NCBI GenBank assembly: GCA_964035545.1
Contig: OZ037767.1
Location: 16,363,498 to 16,427,497 of the forward strand
Direction: 5' to 3'
DNA: 64,000 nucleotides
Source: Bugula neritina
Taxonomy: Eukaryota > Bryozoa > Gymnolaemata > Cheilostomatida > Bugulidae
Below the pieces are notes generated by a model, which was given only the letters and a program-made list of their open reading frames with translations, did not search any database and had not been told where the DNA came from. Of the stretch, positions 46,501-58,500 are shown one piece after another. The translations under genes were made by a program, and so were the position numbers. Each line of letters begins with the position of its first letter. The stretch's first letter is position 1.

Positions 46501-49500
46501 CTTCTGTGTAAATATATTATTCTGTAACTGTATCAAGAGAGGGTTACTCCAGACTATGTTATGCTCACACAAACGAGCACACACATCCACAAGTTACATG
46601 TTTACATAATCAAAAGCAAACAGTTGACTCCATAAAAAAATTTAATTTCCTGGGGAAATTTTAAGTCATTACACATATTTGCAAACAACTATAAAACGCA
46701 ATATACTACTCTATTTTAGTACAAATTCAAAATAAAACAAACAAAATTATACTTAAAATGAGAGAAATGGTAAAATGAGCAACAAGCATAAAGAAGCAAA
46801 TGGTTATTACTTCAAGAATACTGATGATCTCTGCATAGGTTACTGCATACAGTAAACTTACAAAGTATCTGTTAGCAAGATTACGAATAATAGGAGTATT
46901 GTAAGATGTTGTTACAATGTAAACACAGTGGCAGCAGCAGCAGCATGTTCAACATAGTATACACAAAGCAATATGCTAGATAAATAGTTAAAGTTGAAGG
47001 TTGTAAAACTGTTCGATATATCTTCATTAGCTTAACATAAGAAGTATTAAGCTGGCTGGGTAGGCTGTCTACGGATAGATTAGCATATGCATGAGGGTAC
47101 TCGGCTGCGGCCATCTTGTAATTGATAGTAAAGTGGTCGTGTGCCAGGGTGAAGGGGTTAATGAAGTCTTGAGTACTTGAAGTGACTTGAAGTGACTTGA
47201 GCTGAAGTGACTTGAAGCTAATCTATGTCCACTGACAATCAATCAGTAGCCAGTATTACTGTAATTTTGGTATTTAAATCTCGTTTGTGTGTAGAGATGA
47301 GAAGTTTAGCCTGTGGTACCAATATCTGCAGAGCTAAGCCTGTACCTCCCCTCTCCATAGCCAATTTTATTACCCTCTTGGTTTTTAATACAGAGCTGGC
47401 TTCATGGTATATTTAGCGCAACAAGGGTTATCTGTCACTAAACTATATTAATTTATTAATATGTATAACAAGTTTTATTATACATGTATAGCCCTTGAAG
47501 TTAAAATTATTTTATTTAACATTGTATTAGCAGTAATTATAACAATTTATAACACTGGCATGGTAGCTCATCTTTATAGTAGGCTGAGTACTAATGTTAG
47601 AACTAGCATTAAGTTTGTACCTCAACGTCAAACCGTCGGATTGTACGGTCACCGGAGCCGCTGAAAAGAGAGTCCCCTTTAACTACCAGACACATGACGG
47701 CAGCGGTGTGTCCCTCGTACACCATCTCATTGTCTGTTTGCATAGCGGTGCGTCTAGCCTGACTCTCTACTATGGCCTTCATCCTTCTTTCTACACTGTT
47801 CAGTCTACAGAGAGAGAATGAGCTAGGAGAGGGATTGTAGGGGTACACAATAAGAACAGGGGAGGGGATTAGCGCCAAGCAACAATACACATTTCAAACT
47901 ATGGTCTTTCATACTATTGTTATTCAAAAATATCACATATTTAAGACAAGTATTTTTTTATAGCATACTTATTGTTAATGATATGAGAGTTCCGTGTTTT
48001 CACTAATCATTTAGCTTACAGTTATGACTTGATAATTGTTTGAGCTATGCGACATATGTCCATGAAGAACTGAATTTATTTTTATAAAGCATAATTTCAC
48101 AAAAAAATAAAAGCAGAGAAAAAAGTTAAAGCAAATGACTGAGAGCCAAACAGCACTAAAGTAACTTCGAACACTATGTAGGGAACGAGGGCCTTGCACA
48201 CAACGATCATTAGCATGAGTAAAAAGACTATTCTTTTTTAGGTTTGACCAGTTAGCTTAAGCTTAAGACAAACATAAAAAACCCGATATTCACTGCGTTG
48301 GAAAATATCTAATTAAGCAGTAGTATACAAATATTAATCAAGATTGCTGCCATTATTCATGGCAAAGTCAACCAAGGCCACATCTAAAAAGGTAGAAGTA
48401 GATAAAATGTATTTGCTTTTATCAACAGGTTAATAATTGCAAATCTTAATTACTATTGGTTAAGTATTGTGTGGGTTTAGAACTGTAGCCGTATTGACCA
48501 ATGAATCCCAGGTGCACGTTGCTAGCCCAGCAAATAGTCAGCAAAGAAGTTGAGTATCATTTAGCCACAACACTTTAATGAGGTAAGATATTGTACGTGA
48601 TCTATAGTGTATAGTATCGCATTTTTGGCTTATGTCCAAGTTCAAAACATAGTTTAATGTGCATAATAGAATTACATTATTTTGCACATATAATGTATAC
48701 ATAAATTGCAGTGCTTTTATATCCGTGGTGTTTTTTAAGTATGTATTTGTAGCCTTTATCATATCATCATAAATTTTGTTATTGCGCTGTTTTGTGGCAC
48801 ACGATGTTTTATAAATGCATATACTATTTTGTATATAATATGCATTTGTTATTACGCATGTATTTCTATGCTATTTTGTATGTATTAGGCAGATGCTAAT
48901 TCATACAGAAATACCAAATTATTGCGTTATTGCTCCAATATTATTGTTATAGAATAACTATTCTTGTCACGAGGCATATGAAAATAACTTGGTGTATTTT
49001 GTCTTCTATAATACAAGAAATACTCAGTCCCTAACTTAGGTTTCCTGGTTAAATCCTATGTCTACAATGTCATAAATAAAAAATTACACCTTACAGAAAT
49101 TATGTTTAACATGGCGGATTTACTATGTTATATGTACACATGGGATGAGGGTGCTATCCCCAGCACAAAACTGTATATAAAAATTGCTTTTGAACTATAT
49201 TTATAATACAATTATGAATTAAAAACTAATTTTAGTAAAGCATTGTTAAAACAATTTCAATAAATTAACTAATTTTAGAAATGGCTAAGCATAATATACT
49301 GCGGCTATTTTTCAGTTTTTACACCACGTTTTAACTCTTTAGCTCGGGGAAAGATGGCGAATAAAATAGAAATGCAGTTGACTGAGAACACAACAAATCC
49401 TTTTCCAGATTACAACTATGACAAATTATTCAATCACCCAGACTTACTGGATTGTCGAAACATCAGCTTGCTGCTGCTATGCCCGACACAATTTGTTGAT

Positions 49501-52500
49501 AGGCACGGGTATGACCAGTATCATCTTTGTACCCAGTACATAGTAAGTGTGAAAACATGCTAGCTTTTTTATTCACAATGTCAATAATTTTTGTGAGAAT
49601 GATTCTTTTCAAAACTTGTTCACAGTGTTTTGTAATCACAGGGTGAACTCGGCATTTATGACTATGATGGGTTCAAAAGTGTCCAGAAAATCAAACATGT
49701 TATATACGGATGGTGCATCACTGTGATATGCTTACTAGGAATTGTGGGTAATATTCTGTCCTTTATAATCATGCAGAGTACAGACTTTAAAGGATCTACA
49801 ACAACTATATATCTCAAAGTAGGTACTTTGCAGACTGTTTCTTTTACCCACTACTACCTATCTTATATACAGCGACAGCAGCAGACATGGCTACAGTATT
49901 AATTGTATTAACTAGAACATATTTTAATTTTGTGTTTCGAATCAATCGAATTAAGCTAATTAAAGCAAATAAACGAGTTTCTCAAAAACGAAATTATTTA
50001 TTCCATATCTGACTAAGCCATCATAAAATTAAAAACTTTCAATATTAAACTTGCACTTGTTAAAGATATTTTATTTAACAATTTATGCAGCGTTATCTGT
50101 TAAGTCAATTCAATCATAGTAAAAATGGTTGAGTGAAACAGAATTTCTAATAAATTATTTAGTAGAATGCTCAGATTCCCAATCCACTATTGTAGGCATT
50201 GATGGTAATTGACTCATTCTACTTATCTGCCAACCTAATCTACTACGGCTTGCTTTTGGGAATGAAAGTTGGTAAATGGACAATTACGATGTTTCCAGCC
50301 ATCACGCGGATATACGTGGCATTCAACATAATAGATATTTTTAGAACATGCAGTGTACTTTTCACGGTAGCAGTAACGGTAGAAAGGTATGTTCAATTTT
50401 TTAAAAAATCAATTCTCAACATTATTTAATTTTGCGACATGTATTATACGGTGCTCTGTCATATATAGCCAGTTTAGCTAACAACTCCTTATCAATTTAC
50501 TGCATTGATATACTTATGTACAATTATCATAGTAGCTTTGACCTTTGATAGGAAAGTAAGAATTAGTGCAAACTCGTTTAAACTTGTTAATATCAAAATA
50601 ACAATCAAGACTAGTTAATTACGACCTAATTGACAAAAGTAGATGCTTGTACAAAACACTACAAATAGACATATGCAGACATCAATGTTTTTCTAACTTT
50701 TATTATTGCTTGAATATAATAGAATGTGTATAACTTTTTAGATATATATACATTTGCCACAGCTTTCTAGCCTCGAAATTGTGTACACAGAAAACAAGCA
50801 AACTTGCTATATTGGCTATGACCTTGATAGCGATGATATATCAAATACCAAGGTTCTTTATTTTAAAGGTACGTGTGTGTATATATATAATGCTATATAT
50901 TAAAAAGCATAAAATGAGATTCACCAAAAACCATAATAGCACAGCACATCTTCTAACCAAAATCTGAACTTATTTAAAATATCATTATGAATTAAAAATA
51001 GCTAGAGTCAGACTTGTAAAAATAACCAGAATTGCTGTCCTGCATATAAGAATAGAGTCAAGTAGCTTTTCTCTTTACAATTCTTTTCTTTGGCTTCAAT
51101 AAAACATTATGTTGACTAGTACACCTATAACGGAGATATCAAGCTTTATAGTGATATCCTACATTTATTTAACACCAATAACAAGCCCCAATTTTAATAA
51201 CAGAAAACGTTTAGTTGACAGCAACCATTTACAAATCACATTCAAAAACTTATAATACTCATAATGATTGAATTGAATGTGCATCAAAAATTGAAACACG
51301 CTATAAATTAGGCTGGGAATACATATGATTTTACTATAATTATACCTGGCTATATAGTAATAGTGTGTTTAGGTAGATGTGAAAGATGGTGAGGCAGGTT
51401 GTGGCACTATGTACCTCATAGCCTCCTCAGAGAGGATAACAGAGAAAGCTGAGGAGGCCATCGGATACACGGGTATGGCATTTGAAACAGTCCAAATATC
51501 TGCGTGCAAAGTTTAGTATCGAAATGAATTGCTATCATTCCTCCATCTATTTACTTTTTATAATAAACTGACTTATTATGGGTAATTATTGTTGATCAGT
51601 AGGTATTCTTAAGTTGCCACTACTTTAAATTAATTGTGCAAATATTCAAAATGTATTACTCCTTTAGCAGAGTGAATGGTGTTCAAGATACAAGCAGAAC
51701 TTATTGTCCATGATTTTGCAGGATTAGTCTTGTTCATTCTTGTCCCGCTGGCTATACTAACAATATTGACTGTACTGCTTATTAGAGAAATAAAAAAATC
51801 TAAAATGTTTCGAGAAAGTATGCGAGTGAGAAGCATCACATCTCGCCAAAGCAGTAAAGGGGTAAGTAAATATTAGGGTGGCAATTGGCCTTTTCAAATT
51901 ATAAAAATATCAAATACTTTTAACTTTTGTTACCCTACAGAGTAATTAGAACAATGGTATCTCAAAAAATTTATTTACTTTAGGAAAAGAGAGGAAGAAA
52001 ACATGAGAACACGACTATCGTATTGGTATCGGTAGTTGTAACATATTTAGTATGTAACTTACCCAACACGACAGTTTTACTACTGCGATTCACCAAGCTC
52101 GGGCAGAATTGGGTAAAAACCTTCGAAGGGAGCATATTCTACATTATATCCATTTTATTTCTCAACATAAACAGCGCAATAAACGTCCTACTATTCTGCT
52201 TTTTCGGAAGCAAGTTTCGACGAGTTTTTGTACGAGTTTTTCTCAAGTGTCAGTGGGGCAAGTCGAGAACGAGATACCAGTCTATCTCGCAGACTGCATA
52301 CTCGCACTATGTACACAGCAGACCGTCGATACAGAGGGCCGACGCCAAACCCACCCAGTCTGCAGACGCCGACATAAAACTGTGAGATTAAAAAGAGCGA
52401 GATCCTGGAGGAAAAGCTTCGTCCATTGTTTACAAAATTTTTGAACCAGTTAGGCAGCAACCGAGTGAACATTGACATTACATATGTAGACTGTTCTACA

Positions 52501-55500
52501 TTGAATCATGCAACTGCCTAAAGCAACATTTGAAGGAAGGACAACTACCAACAACAGTAGCACTGTTAGTGTAGTTTTACTACATGCGTGGAGATGCAGC
52601 ACAGCTTACCCCGTATTTCCGCCGTTGTTAGAATGGGACACGTGTGGAGGAAGACTGTCTGTTGCAGACACACCATCAGAGCTCTGCGACAAGCTCCTTA
52701 CCCTGTCTTTCAGCACGGAGAATGCCCTCAGCTCATCTTCATCATCTATTAGAATATGATCAACTTTCTAGTAGATTATACCAAACTTTCTAGTAGAATA
52801 TACCAAACTTTCTAGTAGATTATACCAAACTTTCTAGTAGATTATATCAAACTTTCTAGTAGATTATATCAAACTTTCTAGTGGATTATATCAAACTTTC
52901 TAGTAGATTATATCAAACTTTCTAGTAGATTATACCAAACTTTCTAGTAGAATATACCAAACTTTCTAGTAGATTATACCAAACTTTCTAGTAGATTATA
53001 CCAAACTTTCTAGTAGATTATATCAAACTTTCTAGTAGATTATATCAAACTTTCTAGTGGATTATATCAAACTTTCTAGTAGATTATATCAAACTTTCTA
53101 GTAGATTATACCAAACTTTCTAGTAGAATATACCAAACTTTCTAGTAGATTATACCAAACTTTCTAGTAGATTATACCAAACTTTCTAGTAGATTATATC
53201 AAACTTTCTAGTAGATTATACCAAACTTTCTAGTGGATTATATCAAACTTTCTAGTAGATTATACCAAACTCTCTAGTAGAATATACTAAACTTTCTAGT
53301 AGAATATACCAAACTTTCTAGTAGAATATACCAAACTTTCTATTAGAATATGATTACCTTTCTAGTGGATTATACCAAACTTTCTATTTATGGTGAACCT
53401 TCTATTATAATATAATATAATGAATTTTTTAATAGAGTATGTTAAACTGTTTATTACAATATAATAAACATATATTATAGTATAATTGGATTTCCATTTG
53501 AATATGATGAAATTTTTATTAGAATATTAATAACTTATAGATTTGTTTTCTCAGATATTTCCTATTAAAGAAATAACATTTATCTATTAAATATCAAAAA
53601 CTTTCTATTGGATGGTAAACTATATTTTAGAATGATTTTCACGTAAATAATAGAATACCAGTGACTATATAATATAATATAATATAATATAATATAATAG
53701 TACAAAACAAAACCTGATCACATACAACTGTAAAATTTGGAACAAGACAAAACAAACACCCACTAGCAGAGATCTCTTAGCAGGGGGGGGGGGGATAGTT
53801 TACACAAGTTTGACCAAACACAGTATACAAATAGCTTCAAATAGACAGGAAAGAGGGTACCATTAGAATTAAACCACTTTACCTGCCAGGAAGCTGCTTG
53901 CTAAGAACATATCATATGCAGTATACTGGCTGACTGAGAGAATCATTACGTCAGCTATGCTCAGTATAATATACTTACACTCTATTAGTCAGGAGCAAAT
54001 TACAAAATATACTCCAGTATGAAACAATTAGGAGGACACAACTACATAATATCAACGTGCTTAAAGTGATGGCTTTAACATGTTTCATTGGATCAGATGC
54101 AAAATACTTCTAACAAACATGAAGTTTCTGCTCTATTCTATATAATAGCGGGGGGGGGGGAGACTCACCCGTAGTGATGAATCTGCCAATATATTGTGAG
54201 TTGGTGACCAGGTCGGCTGTATTGGATGATGAGATGTCAGACTACAATATAATACAGTGTAATATATACAATATAATACAGTGTAATATATACAATATAA
54301 TACAGTGTAATATATACAATATAATACAGTGTAATATATACATTATAATACAGTGTAATATATACAATATAGTATATTATTATATGCAATATAATACAGT
54401 ACACTGTAGTAATATATACAATATAATTCAATATAAGATAATAACATATACAATATGATATAATATTATATACAATATAATATAATATGATAACATATGT
54501 GTGTGCATGTGTATAATATAAATTTACAATATTTTGTGATAATATATATTATATAATTCAAGTGCAACAAGTTATGAGTTATCTTCCCAAAGTTGTAAAC
54601 TGATAGATAAGGGGAGAAAAGCAGCATTAGTGAACTATTTAGGTGTTATATTACAACGCAAAGCTTTGGAGTTGTGTCTCCTACAAGGAGTTATCAGTAC
54701 CTGCTGGAGAGAGAAAAAAGAGTTCTTCAGTTCACTATCATTTGCCTTCTTCAGTATCTCCAGACGAGACTTGCGTAGATTTTCCTCCTCTTTAGTGATG
54801 GAGGTAATTTTAGCAGAAACTTCCGATATCTACAAAAGTATGAACATTGGGTTGAAATTGAGGAGGTGGTACGGGCCCTACACATTCAACATCACATGTA
54901 ACCAGAATGAGCTAAGGCTAAAATGACTGCTAAGCAGAGTGAAAGGTATAAAGCAGCCCCATCCAATACCACAGTAACTTCAACTGAACATAACACAGCA
55001 TCCTTTCTTCCTTGAAATTACTAATGACTTTTGAATCAGACTAAATATGAATATTAAACACATCAACAGGTGAGTCAGAGTAGACCAGGTAACTCTACCT
55101 TCTGATCCAAAGACTTTCTCTGCTCCAGAAGGTCGTTGCTCTGCATGTTAAGCGTTGCCAGCTCCTTCCTAATATCCTCTTCTCTCACACTGATGTCTAA
55201 GAGGGTCTTAATCACACGCTCCTCTCCGAGCTTAGAGGTCACGGGTGGCTCCGTTTGGACTTCACCAGCGTCATTCTACACAACAGAACAGTAGATTAAA
55301 AACTTACAGGTGGTAGACCACTTCACACTCAGGGGTTACATATCGTATGCTTTACACTGCGTATAGAACACTTACTTGTGGGAGCACAATGGGGTTAGGG
55401 GTGGAGCTTGTGCTGGATATGGGCGGGCCTGAGGTGGGTGTGGTTGAGGTGGGCGTGGTCGAAGTGAGTGATTTCTGAAGTTTATCTGAAGCCAAAATTA

Positions 55501-58500
55501 TGTATATACAAGATGAATAATATAATATTTTATTATAGAACCTCACTCACGTTTTTTTGAGTGAGTTTATATAATATAATATTTTATTATATGATGTCAT
55601 ATTATGATAATATAATTTACGCACCTTTCTTAGTTTTGATCTGTTTGTTCTTCACTACTTTAGTTTTAACAACTTTCTTTTTCACTGAAGGCTTGACCTT
55701 GACTTTCTTTGTAGTAGTTCCTGGCGTGGTCTGAAAGAGAGGCTGATGTACGGAATTGAGTTGAAAGAGAGGCTGGTGTATAGAATTGAGTTGAAAGAGA
55801 GGCTGGTGTACAGAATTGAGTTGAAAAAGAGGCTGATGTACGGAATTGAGTTGAAAGAGAGGCTGATCATAGAATTGAGTTGAAAGAGAGGGTGGTGTGT
55901 AGAATTGAGTTGAAAGAGAGGGTGGTGTATAGAATTGAGTTGAAAGAGAGGGTGGTGTATAGAATTGAGTTGAAAGAGAGGCTGGTGTGTAGAGTTGAGT
56001 TGAAAGAGAGGCTGGTGTACAGAATTGAGTTGAGAGAGAGGCTGATGTACAGAACTGAGTTGAAAGAGAGGCTGATATACTTCACAGTAACAAAAGCTGA
56101 GAAATGATTGACTCACCTTCTTAGCCTTCTTGCCGGCCACCGCGGAGTTGGCAGAGTTAGCCTCAGCACCCACAGCAATACCAGCTTCAGTCTGGGAGCG
56201 TTTCTTCACTTTGGAAACAGTAGATGATGAAGTGGATGGAGCCTGATTGGCAGCGTCAGCAGGCAAGTCTAAAGAGTGTTGAGCTACACAATATAGACAG
56301 TACATATTACTATGTACTATATTACATATATTACAATACATATTACTACATACTATATTGCCTATACTATATCATACATATACCACAGTTACCATTACTT
56401 TGAGCATTTGAGTTGACATATCCGGGGAGCTCCAGAACCTCCCGAGTTGAGTCCATTGTGGCAGCAAACTGGTCATCTGCTACGCTCTCTCTGGCTGCAG
56501 AACTCTCCTCCACCATTGCTGACTGGGCAGGCGGCGTCGGCTAGAAGTAAGTAGAATATTGACATGAAACAATAGTCATGGGAGTTGTCTTTTCAACTTG
56601 GGGAAAACTCATGTTTCAAGTTGAACAGCAGCAACAACTGTGACACAAATTCCCTGAGTCATACACAGGTTAAACTTACTAAGTGTCTTAATTTACTCGT
56701 TTAAACAGATAAATCCAAAACTAGTATTACTAAGGTTCAGGCATTTAATTCAAATTGCTGCTACAACAACTGCAACAGGTAGAATTGAATGGCAGCACAT
56801 CTTTTCACTTGCTTGTCACAAAGCCAGAAAGTAGGAATTGTCTCATTCTTTGATTCATGCATTTACTTTACATTGAATACAACACATTCACACATGTACA
56901 GACAGACCTTAGGTGATTGATGCCGAGGTGGGGGGCTGCTTAGGAGGCCCCCAATCTCCCCGATATCCTCGGCATTCACGCTTTGCAGCTCACATGTGAC
57001 GGGCAGGTCTGAGGAAGCCTCTATTTCATAGTTCCTTCCTGTGAGGAGAAATTCGCATGACAGATGTGTGACAGATATATACAGATGTGTGACAGATACA
57101 TACAGGTGTGTGACAGATACATACAGGTGTGTGACAGGCACACTTACCTCGAATTCTCTGCTCTTTCACTACATTCTGAAGTTCGTACTGAAGCTGCCTG
57201 TTGGATCGACCCGACAGCAGTGTCTTCAGGCTGCCGCGCTTGGCTGCGGGAGGCTAGAAAATGTCAACAAGTTTTACAATGCATTATGGGAAAAAAACTA
57301 AACCAATATTACCACCGGCAAAGCTAAATACAAACTACGTCAGTTGCTGGCCTAATGTATGAAGAACAGAGTTATTGAATATATTTTTCGATTTTGCTCG
57401 TGAGATTCAGAGACTATTATCTGCAGATGAAGGAATTTGATTTTGAATGAAATGAGGAGTTATGAGCCCAAATGATGATCCTACACAGAATGTGTACATG
57501 AAATGTCGATTGTACTCTATGTTAATGAAACAAGTAATGAAGCTTGTAAATTGAAATAAAATTATAAATCACACAGTGAATAATGTAGAATTATCTTCCC
57601 ATATCTTTCTTAACCTCTGTGAATATACTTGTTTTGAGTGGATAGAAAACTGAATTAAACAAAAAGCTATTCAACAGTGTTATGAACTTCTCAAATAATC
57701 AGAATATTATGAAATCAATACTAGAGATCAGATCGACTTTAATTTAATGCGAGGAGATAACTCTGAATTATTCAACCTTATGTGGAAAAGAAGCTTTTAC
57801 AATTACCGTGTTTGCAGACACGAAATCAGCTACAAATTGTTGCAGATTCTAAATACAGCAACAAATAAAAGTAGATGAAGAAATAGTAGCCATAACAACA
57901 GAGGTGGTTGCTAAGAGACGATGTAGCCATAGCAACATAGAGGGTTGCTAAGAGATGAGATAGCTATGGCAACAGAGGTGGTTGCTAAGAGACGATGTAG
58001 CCATGGCAACAGAGAGGGCTGGGAGAGACAATGACTGAGATGAACAGGTCATATAGTAATGAAGCAATTGGAGATGATTGTGATGGGAGGCTAACAACAC
58101 ATCAACTTACAAAAATAAGTAAGTTCCGTGAAAATAAGATTAAGACTATTTGCATAAAATCTATGAAAAATCTGGTACTAGGAATAGATAAATGATGTAC
58201 AGCTAGCAATAGAATACAGACTACACTGCACATGCTGGACCACAGGCTACCTACCAATTTGCTCTTCTCACACGACTTGTTGATAGCAGGGAGGGGGGCA
58301 TCTGGATCAGGCTTGATGTTCAGTATGAGCTCAGGCTCCTCCTGGGGTTCTTCTCCACCCTGCACAGGGGGTTTCTTCTGACTAAATCCACCACTGGACT
58401 CGCTAGCAGTTCTTCGTCGCTCCTCCTCGTCAGCGACTGATCCACTTTCATCAGGCCTTGACCTCAGTTCGCCGACACTCTTCAGGCGGCTTTCGGAACT

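Noticed and set aside
48359-48391. Possible first exon MAKSTKATSKK followed by gtagaag on the plus strand
   Set aside because: No continuation in frame with similarity was found before the GPCR start; too short to support.
57041-57327. Two plus-strand frames with CDRYIQ / CVTDTYR repeats
   Set aside because: Frames through a short intronic repeat and antisense to ZNF106 exon 57148-57253.
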